NCBI RefSeq assembly: GCF_024734405.1
Contig: NZ_CP059556.1
Coordinates: forward strand, 496,001 to 560,000
DNA: 64,000 nt
Direction of reading: 5' to 3'
From: Saccharopolyspora gregorii
GTDB lineage: Bacteria; Actinomycetota; Actinomycetes; Mycobacteriales; Pseudonocardiaceae
The translations under genes and the position numbers were made by a program. Every line of letters starts with the position of its first letter. Within the stretch, counting starts at the first letter, position 1. This document shows, one piece after another, positions 19,879 through 28,474 of this stretch. The notes under the pieces were generated by a model that was not told where the DNA came from, did not search any database, and saw only the letters and a list, made by a program, of their open reading frames with translations.

Positions 19879-20039
19879 GCGAGCAGGGTAGGCGCCGCGG
19901 CGGCAGGTCCGGCCCGGATGTGGCCGGAACCTCCGGCTCGGTCGAGGACTTCGCAGGTCAGCGAGTCCTCGCCGGCCGCTCCGCGCAAGGGGCGACGATG
20001 TTCCGCTCCGGGCGGGTACTCTGGAACGGACGCGTCCTG

Positions 20040-20075
20040 GGAACGCTCTGACAGCGTGGCGTTCCGGGGCGTTTT
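20040..20075 (+). terminator. Attenuator-like hairpin in the cold-shock gene leader
   Basis: GGAACGC (20040-20046) pairs with GCGTTCC (20059-20065) and is followed by GGGGCGTTTTTGTTGTG, a real U-rich tract, rare in this DNA. A nested ACGCT/AGCGT pair could form an alternative stem. A TACTCT upstream (near 20017) could be a -10. The structure lies about 140 bases before the cold-shock start, which suggests leader control or a short independent RNA. Confidence 0.55.
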
Positions 20076-20212
20076 TGTTGTGCCAGGGCCGGTACGTCGC
20101 GCCCCGGCGCGACGCACGATGACGACAAGGAGGACCCGCTCGCTCCCGGACCGCCCGACCTGGGCCACGTGGAGGAGTGCGGGCCGGGCATCGACAGGGA
20201 ACGGTGAGGACA

Positions 20213-20605
20213 GTGCCGACCGGCAGGGTCAAGTGGTACGACGCGGACAAGGGCTTCGGCTTCGTGACCCAGGACGGTGGGGAGGACGTGTACGTGCGCT
20301 CCTCCGCGCTGCCGTCCGACGTCGACTCGCTCAAGACCGGCCAGCGCGTCGACTTCGACATGGCCCAGGGCCGCCGCGGCCCGCAGGCCCTGCGGATCCA
20401 GCTGCTGGACCCGCCGCCCTCCGTCGTCGAAGCGCGCCGCCGCCCCGCCGACGAACTGCACGGCATGGTCGACGACATGATCAAGCTGCTGGAGCTGAAG
20501 GTGCAGCCCGACCTGCGCCGCGGCAAGTACCCGGACCGCAAGGTGTCCAAGCGGATCGGCGAGGTCGTCCGTGCGGTCGCCCGCGAACTCGACCCCGGCG
20601 CCTGA
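20213..20605 (+). CDS. cspB: Cold-shock domain protein with C-terminal extension (CspB type)
   Basis: A 130-residue protein. Residues 1-65 form a cold-shock domain with the RNA-binding motifs [13 protein letters not shown] and DVYVRSSAL. Residues 70-130 are a charged helical extension ([37 protein letters not shown]) shared with M. tuberculosis CspB (Rv0871). It probably acts as an RNA chaperone. GTG 20213 gives the PTGRVKWY start typical of the family; a GTG at 20204 is possible. The long leader has an attenuator-like hairpin. Confidence 0.9.
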   Translation: MPTGRVKWYDADKGFGFVTQDGGEDVYVRSSALPSDVDSLKTGQRVDFDMAQGRRGPQALRIQLLDPPPSVVEARRRPADELHGMVDDMIKLLELKVQPDLRRGKYPDRKVSKRIGEVVRAVARELDPGA

Positions 20606-20668
20606 CCCCGGAGCCGAACGAGAGCGAACGCCAACCGCACCGCCCGTCTGCGAACCTGCCAGGTCGTT

Positions 20669-20829
20669 CTCCTGTCAGCGGCGAAGCCGCTGAGCAGCGA
20701 CCATTAGAGCAGCGGAACCACCAGCGGGTTCTCAGCGCCCTCCTCGCGAGGACAGCGTTTTCTCATGTGGCGGAGCCACCTGTGAAAACGATCCCGCAGC
20801 GAGGAGGGCGCTGAGGTTCCGCCACCCGA
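20669..20829 (-). repeat. Palindromic intergenic repeat, copy 1
   Basis: A structured element between convergent genes. Outer arms GCGGAACC (20712) and GGTTCCGC (20815) flank a long stem, AGCGCCCTCCTCGC with its complement GCGAGGAGGGCGCT. An inner GTTTTC/GAAAAC stem and GTGGC/GCCAC stem sit inside it. A side hairpin TCAGCGGC-GAA-GCCGCTGA lies at 20674-20692. The same element, inverted, occurs at 40319-40472, and a deleted form at 58078-58118. No coding capacity. It could serve as a terminator or be a MITE-like mobile repeat. Confidence 0.88.
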
Positions 20830-20862
20830 CCTCCACGCAGCAGGAGTTCGACAGGCAGAACC

Positions 20863-21342
20863 TCAGGTCGGGTCGATGACCCACGTCGCGGCGATGGGGA
20901 AGTCCACGCCGCCGTCCTCGCCGAGCACGAGGAGACCGGAGTACTGCTGCACCTCGACGTGCTCCAGGCGGGTGCCGTCCGGGGGGACGCGCAGGGTGTA
21001 GGAGTGGCGCTCGTCCGGCCGGATCACGCCGGTGCGCCCCTCGACCTCTTGGCCGTCGACGCCCCGGTAGATGTAGGACACCTGCCACGGCGTCGCGGAC
21101 ACCTCGCCGGGCACCGAGATCTGCAGCGGCGACTTCTCCGGCACCCGCAGCTTGCCCACCGGGTCCTCGGCGGGCGGCGCGCAGTTCTCCCCGGTCGCGT
21201 CGCAGAACCGCGCGGGGGCGACCTCGATCGCCTCGCCGTGCGAGTAGAACGTGACCTGCGGGGCGGAGGGTGCCGAGCACCCGGCCAGGGCGACGACGCC
21301 CAGCGGAGCCGCGAGCAGCAGCGACTTCAGTCCACGATGCAC
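20863..21342 (-). CDS. DUF2771 family lipoprotein
   Basis: A 159-residue secreted lipoprotein. The signal peptide ends VVALAGC (Cys22). The rest is a beta-rich domain (QVTFYSHGEAIEV, LQISVPGEVSATPWQVSYIYRG, SYTLRVPPDG) and includes a CDATGENC pair. This matches the DUF2771 family (Rv0875c position) that lies beside an MFS transporter gene in mycobacteria. Role unknown. Ten bases separate it from the MFS gene upstream on the same strand, so the two are probably co-transcribed. Confidence 0.8.
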   Translation of the reverse strand: MHRGLKSLLLAAPLGVVALAGCSAPSAPQVTFYSHGEAIEVAPARFCDATGENCAPPAEDPVGKLRVPEKSPLQISVPGEVSATPWQVSYIYRGVDGQEVEGRTGVIRPDERHSYTLRVPPDGTRLEHVEVQQYSGLLVLGEDGGVDFPIAATWVIDPT

Positions 21343-21352
21343 GACCGCGAGC

Positions 21353-23326
21353 CTACGGCCCGGTGTCGTCCGCCAAGTCCACGGCCCGGTGTCGCCGGAC
21401 GGGCTCGCGGTCCGGGGCGGTCCGCCTGGTCCGCGGTCCGGCCGGAACGCCCTCGGTGCCCGGTTCGGCCCGGCGGCCCCGGCGCGGGAGCCGGACCAGC
21501 CCGCCGCCGCGTCCGACGAGGACGGTCTGCACCAGCACCAGGGCCAGCAGCGCGGCCGTCGTGGTGAAGCCGATCCACCACACCGGCGGCAGCAGCACCC
21601 CCAGCGCGCCGCCGAACACCCAGCTCAGCTGCAGCACCGTCTCGGAGCGGCCGAACGCGGAGGCCCGCGACTCCTCGGCCACGTCCCGCTGCACCACCGC
21701 GTCCAGGCACACCTTCGCCAGCGCGCTCGCGGTCGCCGCCACGAGCCCGACCGCGACCGCCGCGGGCACCCCGGCCAGCACCGCCGCGCACACCGCGATC
21801 GCCAGCGCGCTGCCCAGGCAGCTCACGATCAGCCGGTCCGGGGCGCCGAACCGCATCCGGGCGCCCGCCGCGTTCCCGAGGAAGCTGCCGAGCCCGGCCG
21901 CCCCGCCGACCGCGCCGAGCAGCACGACCTGCATCGCCGGGTCCTGCCGGGTGCTCTCCTTGATCACGAAGGCGGCGAACAGCGTCAGGAACCCGGTCAG
22001 CACCCGGATGCCCGCGTTGCCCCACAGCGCGACGACCACGTGCGGGCCCAGCGGCGCCCGCCGCCGCTTCCCGGCCACGGCCCGCGCCTCGCCCGCCGAG
22101 CTCTCCACCCGCCGCGTGATCCGCAGGCACAGCCACACCCCGGCCGCCGCGAGCGCCGCCATGAACCACAGCGCCCCCGGCGATCCCAGCAACCACGCGA
22201 ACCCGGACGCCACCGCTCCGAACACGCCCCCGGCGGCCAGGCCGAACGTGGTCAGCCGCGAGTTGGCCGTGGTCAGGTCGATCGCCGCGGGCAGCACCCG
22301 CGGGGTCATCGCGGCCTTGAGCACGCCGAACGACTTGGACAGCACCATGCAGCCCAGCGCCGCCGGGTACAGCAGCCAGCCGTCGAAGTTCACCGCCATC
22401 ACCGCCGCCAGCAGCACGCGGACGCCGAAGGACACCGCGAGCGCGGTGCGCCTGCCCTGCCGCAGCCGGTCCAGCGCGGGGCCGATCACCGGCGCGATCA
22501 CCGCGAACGGGGCGACGGTGATCAGCAGGTACAGCGCCACCTTGTCCCGGCTCTCGCCGGTGGCGGCGGAGAAGAACAGCGTGTTCGCGAGCGCCACGGC
22601 CATCGCCGCGTCCACCGCGTAGTTGAGCATCACCGCGTAGCTGAAGCGGGCGAGCCCGGATTCGGCGGCGCCGTCGGCGTGCGCGGCGGAGAAGAACAGC
22701 CGCATCGCGGCGCGGGTGAGCTGGCGGCCGCGCCAGGCCGCGACCCGGGTGACGGTGAGCTTGCGCGGGGGAGCGGTGGCGTCCCAGCGGCCGCCCGCGG
22801 AGTCCTCGGGAGCCTCGCCGGGTGATCGGTCGCCGTCGGGGCCGGTGCGCCCGCGGTGCTCGCGTGCGTCGTCGGGCGCGGGGTGAGGTTCGCGTTCGCC
22901 GTCCGGGCCGGAACCGCGGTGCGTTCCGGTGGTGCGCGGTGGTGCGGTGGCGGCGGGGTGCTCGGATCCCGGAGCCCCGGGGCCCGCCTGCTCGCGTCCG
23001 GCCTGCGCGGTGCCCGCCGGTTCGCCTCGGCCGGGCGCGGGTCCCGTCGAGTCGCGTCCCGCCGAGTCGTCTCCCGCGGTGCTCGCGTGCTCGCGTCCCG
23101 CCTGCGCGGCACCGGCTGCGCGGACGCGTTCCCGACCGCCGTCGCGTTCCTGACCGCCATCGCGTTCCCGGTCGCCGCCGTGCTCCGGGTCGTCCCGCTG
23201 CTCCCGGTCGTCCCACCGTCCGCCGAAGCCCTGCGGGATCCGCCCGCGCCTGCCACGCCGCCCGGCTCCCCAGCCGGGGCGGCCGGTCGGTTCCTCGTCG
23301 GTGCGCTGGTCGCGTCGGGGCCCCAT
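21353..23326 (-). CDS. MFS transporter with long charged N-terminal extension
   Basis: A 657-residue protein. Residues 1-190 are disordered, rich in Gly, Arg, Glu, Asp and Pro, with repeats such as ERDGGQERDGGRER and REHASTAG. Residues about 215-620 have some twelve hydrophobic segments of an MFS carrier (LNYAVDAAMAVALANTLFF, GPALDRLRQGRR, FGVLKAAMTPRVLP). The C-terminal 40 residues are Arg rich. It is the Rv0876c counterpart by position. Substrate unknown. ATG 23326 is the furthest start; an internal start that trims the low-complexity part cannot be excluded. Confidence 0.82.
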   Translation of the reverse strand: MGPRRDQRTDEEPTGRPGWGAGRRGRRGRIPQGFGGRWDDREQRDDPEHGGDRERDGGQERDGGRERVRAAGAAQAGREHASTAGDDSAGRDSTGPAPGRGEPAGTAQAGREQAGPGAPGSEHPAATAPPRTTGTHRGSGPDGEREPHPAPDDAREHRGRTGPDGDRSPGEAPEDSAGGRWDATAPPRKLTVTRVAAWRGRQLTRAAMRLFFSAAHADGAAESGLARFSYAVMLNYAVDAAMAVALANTLFFSAATGESRDKVALYLLITVAPFAVIAPVIGPALDRLRQGRRTALAVSFGVRVLLAAVMAVNFDGWLLYPAALGCMVLSKSFGVLKAAMTPRVLPAAIDLTTANSRLTTFGLAAGGVFGAVASGFAWLLGSPGALWFMAALAAAGVWLCLRITRRVESSAGEARAVAGKRRRAPLGPHVVVALWGNAGIRVLTGFLTLFAAFVIKESTRQDPAMQVVLLGAVGGAAGLGSFLGNAAGARMRFGAPDRLIVSCLGSALAIAVCAAVLAGVPAAVAVGLVAATASALAKVCLDAVVQRDVAEESRASAFGRSETVLQLSWVFGGALGVLLPPVWWIGFTTTAALLALVLVQTVLVGRGGGLVRLPRRGRRAEPGTEGVPAGPRTRRTAPDREPVRRHRAVDLADDTGP

Positions 23327-23398
23327 GACTTCATCCTGCCCCAGCCGCGGGGTCGATCGCGTCCGCTGCTCCGCTGCTCAACCCGGCGTGCGGCGGAG

Positions 23399-23468
23399 TT
23401 GTCCACAGCCGAGACCTGCCTGTGGACAACCTGTGGAAATTTGCGAGATCACGCGTGAGTTCTCCACA
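23399..23468. promoter_or_regulatory. Cluster of DnaA-box-like sequences upstream of MFS gene
   Basis: Two perfect boxes face each other, TTGTCCACA at 23399-23407 and TGTGGACAA at 23421-23429. Near matches are at 23432-23440 (TGTGGAAAT) and 23460-23468 (TTCTCCACA). They fill the short AT-richer gap in front of the MFS transporter start. They could bind DnaA and affect this promoter or titrate DnaA. Confidence 0.6.
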
Positions 23469-23487
23469 GCTCGGTCGCGGCAGCCGG

Positions 23488-24360
23488 TCAGCGGGGCTCG
23501 AACCGCACCCGGTACGCGTGCGGCCACAGCTTCCCGGTGAGCAGGAACTCGTCGGTGCCCGGCACCGCCGCGATCCCGTTCAGCACGTCCGCCCCGGCTC
23601 GCTCCCCGGCGGGCAGCAGCCCGGACGCGTCGACGACCGCGCTCACCTGGCCGGTCGCCGGGTCGATGCGCACGATCTGGTCGCTGCCCCACACGTTCGC
23701 CCACACCTGCCCGCCGGCGCATTCGAGCTCGTTGAGCTCCGGTACCGGCCTGCCCTCCAAGGTGACCTGGACGGAGCCGGTGGCCGCGAACGTCGCCGGG
23801 TCGCGGAAGGTGAGCCGCGCGCTGCCGTCGCTCATGACCAGCCGGGAGCCGTCGTGGCAGAGCCCCCAGCCCTCGCCGTCGTAGTCCACCCGGCGCAGTT
23901 CCCGCAGGCTCGTCCGATCACGTTCCAGCGCAACCCCTTCCTGCCAGGTGAGCTGCCAGATACGGTCTCCGGCGACGGTGATGCCTTCGCCGAAGAGGTC
24001 GGCGGGGAGACGTTCCTCCCCGAGCACGCGGCCGGTGTCCGGGTCCAGCGCCCGCAGCAGCGAGCGCCCGTACCGCCCGGTGCCTTCGTAGAGGGTTCCG
24101 CCGGACAGTTCGAAGCCCTGGGTGAACGAGGAGCGGTCGTGCGGGAGCACGTGGGTCACCATCGCTCGAAGGTGTGGCACGCTGCCCGCGTGCCCAATGC
24201 TCTGATCGGTGTGCTCGCGATCCTCTTGGCCTTCGTGCTGAGCTGGTACGTGCGCCGAGCACGCGCCCAACGCCAGTCCGGACAGCAGGCTCGTGATGAT
24301 CACACCTGCGGACAGACGGTTGCCCAGCGCAGTTCGCCTGGGAAGATCTCCGGTTCGCAC
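23488..24360 (-). CDS. Glutaminyl-peptide cyclotransferase (beta-propeller type), lipoprotein
   Basis: A 290-residue exported enzyme that cyclises N-terminal glutamine to pyroglutamate. The lipoprotein signal ends LALGAC (Cys34). The catalytic propeller follows, with family motifs SFTQGFELSGGTLYEGTG, WQLTWQEG, and ELNELECAGGQVWANVWGSD and VLNGIA near the end, as in plant-type cyclases. GTG 24360 gives the lipoprotein signal; a later ATG (THVLPHDRSS) would lose it. It is divergent from the DUF3027 gene across a 57-base gap. Confidence 0.88.
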   Translation of the reverse strand: MRTGDLPRRTALGNRLSAGVIITSLLSGLALGACSAHVPAQHEGQEDREHTDQSIGHAGSVPHLRAMVTHVLPHDRSSFTQGFELSGGTLYEGTGRYGRSLLRALDPDTGRVLGEERLPADLFGEGITVAGDRIWQLTWQEGVALERDRTSLRELRRVDYDGEGWGLCHDGSRLVMSDGSARLTFRDPATFAATGSVQVTLEGRPVPELNELECAGGQVWANVWGSDQIVRIDPATGQVSAVVDASGLLPAGERAGADVLNGIAAVPGTDEFLLTGKLWPHAYRVRFEPR

Positions 24361-24417
24361 CCCGAAAGCCTGACACGGGCGGCGACCGCATCGAACGCGT
24401 ACGGCACAATCGAGCAC

Positions 24418-25311
24418 GTGACGCCTATGCCTGCTCCGACCACCGACCCGGACGCTCCGCTCGGAGTTCCCGGGGAGCCGAGCGGCGAGTCCACGGGGAC
24501 CCAGCCGGAACCGGCCCAGCCCGAACCGGCCCGGCTCGACCCGACGCTGGCCGCGGCCGTGGAGACGGCCCGCGCCGCCGCCGAGGGCGAAGCGGGCCCC
24601 GCGGCCGATCCGATCGGTTCGCCGGTGCTCACGGTCGACGCGGCGGAGGCCCCCGTCGGCGCGCACGTCGGCGTGGAGGCCGAGGGGCCGGACGCGGCGA
24701 CGCACTACTTCGAATCGAACTACCCGGGGTACGTGGGCTGGCGCTGGGCGGTGACCGTCGCGATCGCCGGTCCGGGTGAGCCGGTCACGGTCAGCGAGGT
24801 CGTGCTGCTGCCGGGCCAGGACGCGCTGACGGCGCCGGCCTGGGTGCCGTGGAGCGAGCGGGTGCGGCCGGGCGATCTCGGCGCCGGTGATCTGCTGCCG
24901 AGCGCTCCGGGCGATCCGCGGCTGGCCGAGGGCTACCTGTCCGGTGCGGACCAGGGCGTGGAGTCGCTGGCGCACGAGGTCGGCCTGGGCCGCAAGCGGG
25001 TGCTCAGCCACGAGGGCAGGCTGGCGGCCGCGGAGCGTTGGCACCAGGGCGAGTTCGGCCCGGGCAGCGACATCGCGAAGCTCGCGCCCGGCGCGTGCGG
25101 CACCTGCGGTTTCTTCCTGCCGCTGGCGGGTTCGATGCAGGCCGCGTTCGGCGTGTGCGGCAACGAGATCGCGCCGGCGGACGGCCGCGTGGTGCACGTG
25201 GAGTTCGGGTGCGGCGCGCACTCGGAGGCCGAGGTGGACACGTCGTCGACGGTGCCGGTCGCCGAGGTCGTCTACGACGACACCACGCTGGACTTCGAGT
25301 CGCGCGGGTGA
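24418..25311 (+). CDS. DUF3027 family protein
   Basis: A 297-residue soluble protein. Residues 1-40 are Pro/Glu-rich and variable. The conserved core includes HYFESNYPGYVGWRWAVTVA and WVPWSERVRPGDLGAGDLL. A Cys pattern near the end (ACGTCGFFLPLAGSM, FGVCGNEIAPADG, EFGCGAHSE) could bind zinc. GTG 24418 starts the reading; GTG/ATG within ten codons are alternatives. The stop overlaps the next gene by four bases (GTGA), so the two are translationally coupled. Function unknown; conserved in actinobacteria. Confidence 0.82.
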   Translation: MTPMPAPTTDPDAPLGVPGEPSGESTGTQPEPAQPEPARLDPTLAAAVETARAAAEGEAGPAADPIGSPVLTVDAAEAPVGAHVGVEAEGPDAATHYFESNYPGYVGWRWAVTVAIAGPGEPVTVSEVVLLPGQDALTAPAWVPWSERVRPGDLGAGDLLPSAPGDPRLAEGYLSGADQGVESLAHEVGLGRKRVLSHEGRLAAAERWHQGEFGPGSDIAKLAPGACGTCGFFLPLAGSMQAAFGVCGNEIAPADGRVVHVEFGCGAHSEAEVDTSSTVPVAEVVYDDTTLDFESRG

Positions 25312-28286
25312 CCGCGCAGGACGTGTTCGGCACGGCCGAGCTCCGGCGGGCCGTGCTGGAGTCCTGGGACTCCTCGCCGACGAGGTTCCGCGAGGACGCC
25401 AACGCCGAGGAGGACCTGCGCCTCGGCGGCTACCGGGACCGGCTGCTGGTGGAGCTGGCGCAGAACGCCGCCGACGCGGCGGGCGCGGACGGCGTGCTGC
25501 GGGTCCGGTTCGAGGACGGTGAGCTGCGGCTGGCGAACACCGGCGCGCCGCTGACCTCGGACGGCGTGGCCGCGTTGGGTTCGCTGCGGGCGTCGGCGAA
25601 GCGCGAGGGCGCGACGGTCGGCCGGTTCGGCGTGGGTTTCGCCGCGGTGCTGGCCGTGACGGACGCGCCGCGCGTGGTGTCGACCTCGGGCGCGGTGGAG
25701 TTCTCCGCGGAGCGCACCCGGGCCGAGGCGGCGGCGCTGCCGGGCCCGGCGAAGGAACTCGAATCCCGCGATGGCGGTGTGCCGGTGCTGCGGCTCGCGT
25801 GGCCGTCGGACGAGCGGCCGCCGGAGGGCTTCAGCACCGAGGTGCGGCTGCCCGTCCGGTCCGATGTGGACGGTGATGCGCTGCTGGCGGAGTTCGCCGA
25901 GCGCGCCCCTGATCTGCTGCTGGCGCTGCCCGCGCTGCGCGAGGTCCACGTCGGTTCGCGTTCGTGGCGCCGCGAGGACCAGGGTTCCTCGCGCGCGGTG
26001 GTGCACGGCCCGCAGCGCAGCGACCGCTGGCTGCTGCACCGGGTGTCCGGCGAGCTGGGCGAGTCGGCGCTGGAAGGTCTGGGTTCGGAGGCGAAGCGCG
26101 GCGCGAGCTGGTGGGCGTGCTGGGCGGTGCCGCTGGGGCCCGACGACGTGCCGATCCCGCTCGCCGAGGACGTGCTGCACGCCCCGACGCCCACCGAGGA
26201 GCGGCTGTCGCTGCCCGCCCGGCTGCTGGCCGGGTTGCCGGTGGAGGCGGACCGGCGGCGGGTCGCGGCCTCGCCCGCGGTGGACTCGGTGCTGACGTTC
26301 GCCGCGGAGAGCTACCCGGACTTGGTCGCGAAGATCGCGCCGGAGCACCGCACCGCGCTGGTGCCGCTGCCCGGATTCCCGCTGTCCGATGTGGACGGGA
26401 AGCTGCGGCAGGACGTGCTGGACCGGTTGCGGATCAGCGCGTGGCTGCCCGGTGGCGCCGGTGGGTCGGTTGCTCCGAGCAGCGCCGCGGTGCTGGAGCA
26501 CTACTCGCCGGAACTGGTGTCGCTGCTGGCGGACGTGGTGCCGGGCCTGCTGGCCGCGGAGCTCTCGGACGCCCGGCAGCGGCGCGCGTTGAGCACCTTG
26601 GAGGTGCGGCGGCTCGGCGCGGCCGAGCTGGTGGCCGCGGTCGGCGGGCTGGAGCGCCCGCCGTCCTGGTGGCACCGGTTGTACGAGGCGCTGGCCCCGA
26701 TCCAGCGCACCGATCTGCGCGCCCGCGAGGAGTTCGCGGCGCTGCCGGTGCCGCTGGCCGACGGCCGCACCGTCACCGGCGCGCGGGACGTGCTGCTCAC
26801 CGACGGCGATGCCGATTCGGGCCCCGCCGCAGTGCTGTCCACATTGGACATCAGCGGGCTGCGCATCGCGCACCCGGACGCGGCGCACCCGCTGCTGGAG
26901 CAGCTCGGCGCGCACCGCGCCGGCCCCGCGGAACTGCTCGACGCCCCGCCGCTGGCGGAGGCGGTGCGCGGCAGCGTCGCCGAAGCCCGGGTGGGCGCGG
27001 ACGTGCTGCCGCTGACCGAATCGGTGCTCGGCCTGGTCCGCGACTCGCGCCCGCACGACTGGCTGGCCGCGCTGGCCATGCCGGACCGCGACGGCGAGAT
27101 CCGCCGCGCCGACGAGCTGCTGCTGCCGGACGCGGCGCTGCTGGCCGTGCTCGACCCGGACGAGGTCGGGCCGGACGGTTCGCTGGGCGTGCTGGACGGC
27201 GCGTTCGCGGCGCGCTGGCCACGGGACCTGCTGCGGTCCGTGGGCGTGCTGGACTCGTTCGCGCTGCATGTCGAGGACGACCCGATCGACCCGGACGAGC
27301 AGTTCGCCGACAGCGTCCGCTGGTGGCACGAGCAGGAGCACCTGGCCGGCGGGGCGTGGCCGCCCGCGCGGTTCACCTCGGTGCGGGACCTCGACCTCGT
27401 CGCCGACGACGCGTGGCCGCAGGCGATCCGGCTGCTCACCGACTCGCCGGACATCGCGCACCTCCTCGGGGACCCGCACAGCCATCCCGCGTGGTGGCTG
27501 GCCCGCTTCGCCGTCCTCGACGGCCGCGAACCCCGCTCGTGGCGGTTGCCGGAGGCCGAGGACATCGCGGGGATCTACGACCCGGTGCCGGACCTCGGCC
27601 TCAGCTCGCGGCGGCTGCGGCTGGCCGGGGTGCGCGGTGAGCTGCGCGTCGACGACCCGGACGACGCGGCCGACCTGGTGGCGCGGCTCGGCGACCCGGA
27701 CCGCGGCATCCGCGCGGGCACGGCGCTGCGGGCGCACCGCGTGCTCGCCGACGCCGTGGTCGACGGCGTCGTCCGCCCCGGTTTCGCCGGTCCGCCCGAA
27801 TCGGTGCGGTCCCTGTCCGGGGCCGTCGTCAGCGCGGAGCGGGCCGTGGTGCTGGACGAGCCGTGGATGCTCGGCGTGCTGGAGGCCCCGCTCGTCGTCG
27901 CCGGCGGCGGCCCCGACCAGTTCGACGCCGAAGCGCTCGCCGAACTCCTGGACCTCCCGCTGGCCTCCGAGGAGAGCACCATGCGGGTGCTCTCTGACGG
28001 CCGCGTGCAGCGCTGGGCCGAGGTCGGCCGGGTGCCGAGCTCCTGCGAACTGCTCGGCATCGCGGTGCCCGGCGGCGAGGTCGCCCTGCACGACGGGCTG
28101 CGCGTCAGCACCCGCGACGGGGAACGGCGCGTGCACTGGTGGGTCGACGCGACCGGCGCGGTGCACGCCGAGCGGACGCCGGACGGGCTGGCCCGCGCCC
28201 TCGCCTGGGCGGCCGGTGCCTGGGACAGCCGCTTCGCCCTGGCCGCGCTGCTCGCCGACCCGGAAGCGGTCACCCTGCTGCGCTGA
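25308..28286 (+). CDS. Large sacsin-like GHKL ATPase domain protein
   Basis: A 992-residue protein. The first 170 residues are a GHKL/sacsin N-terminal ATP-binding domain: N-box LLVELAQNAADAAG, G1-type LRLANTGAPLTSDGVAALGSLRASAK and G2-type VGRFGVGFAAVL. Sacsin-like and Hsp90-type proteins share this ATP pocket. The remaining 800 residues are Leu/Asp/Arg rich with Trp-containing repeats (SWWACWAVP, PSWWHRLYEALAP, HPAWWLARF), and no other domain is recognised. A chaperone-like function is likely but unproven. GTG 25308 overlaps the DUF3027 stop, and that pairing is found in related actinobacteria. Confidence 0.82.
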   Translation: MTAQDVFGTAELRRAVLESWDSSPTRFREDANAEEDLRLGGYRDRLLVELAQNAADAAGADGVLRVRFEDGELRLANTGAPLTSDGVAALGSLRASAKREGATVGRFGVGFAAVLAVTDAPRVVSTSGAVEFSAERTRAEAAALPGPAKELESRDGGVPVLRLAWPSDERPPEGFSTEVRLPVRSDVDGDALLAEFAERAPDLLLALPALREVHVGSRSWRREDQGSSRAVVHGPQRSDRWLLHRVSGELGESALEGLGSEAKRGASWWACWAVPLGPDDVPIPLAEDVLHAPTPTEERLSLPARLLAGLPVEADRRRVAASPAVDSVLTFAAESYPDLVAKIAPEHRTALVPLPGFPLSDVDGKLRQDVLDRLRISAWLPGGAGGSVAPSSAAVLEHYSPELVSLLADVVPGLLAAELSDARQRRALSTLEVRRLGAAELVAAVGGLERPPSWWHRLYEALAPIQRTDLRAREEFAALPVPLADGRTVTGARDVLLTDGDADSGPAAVLSTLDISGLRIAHPDAAHPLLEQLGAHRAGPAELLDAPPLAEAVRGSVAEARVGADVLPLTESVLGLVRDSRPHDWLAALAMPDRDGEIRRADELLLPDAALLAVLDPDEVGPDGSLGVLDGAFAARWPRDLLRSVGVLDSFALHVEDDPIDPDEQFADSVRWWHEQEHLAGGAWPPARFTSVRDLDLVADDAWPQAIRLLTDSPDIAHLLGDPHSHPAWWLARFAVLDGREPRSWRLPEAEDIAGIYDPVPDLGLSSRRLRLAGVRGELRVDDPDDAADLVARLGDPDRGIRAGTALRAHRVLADAVVDGVVRPGFAGPPESVRSLSGAVVSAERAVVLDEPWMLGVLEAPLVVAGGGPDQFDAEALAELLDLPLASEESTMRVLSDGRVQRWAEVGRVPSSCELLGIAVPGGEVALHDGLRVSTRDGERRVHWWVDATGAVHAERTPDGLARALAWAAGAWDSRFALAALLADPEAVTLLR

Positions 28287-28294
28287 GGTCTCGG

Positions 28295-28474
28295 TCAGCG
28301 GCGCAGCGAGTCGAGGAAGCTGCGCCAGGCGCGCCGGTCGAACACCAAGGTGCCGCCGTCGCGGTCCTTCGTGTCCCGGACGCCGACCGCAGCAAGCGAA
28401 CCACCGACCTCCACGCAGTTACCTTGCGGACCGCTGTGGCTGGACGTCCGCCACCCGACTAATCCGGCCTTCAT
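28295..28474 (-). CDS. DUF397 protein (59 aa)
   Basis: A 59-residue protein reading VGWRTSSHSGPQGNCVEV then VRDTKDRDGGTLVFDRRAW, the standard DUF397 pattern (WRKSSxS, NCVEV, VRDSK). These tiny proteins are paired with XRE regulators in actinomycetes and are proposed to modulate them. ATG 28474 overlaps the stop of the upstream XRE gene as ATGA, so the two are translationally coupled. Confidence 0.93.
   Translation of the reverse strand: MKAGLVGWRTSSHSGPQGNCVEVGGSLAAVGVRDTKDRDGGTLVFDRRAWRSFLDSLRR

Noticed and set aside
20669-20829. Insertion sequence
   Set aside because: The repeats have inverted arms but no transposase gene anywhere in the window and no clear target duplication.
23399-23468. 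Replication origin
   Set aside because: Only four boxes, no dnaA, dnaN, gyrB or parAB nearby and no AT-rich unwinding region.
25272-28166. A 964-codon minus-strand frame
   Set aside because: It is the complement of the sacsin-like gene, which has GHKL motifs; the reverse frame shows no family pattern.
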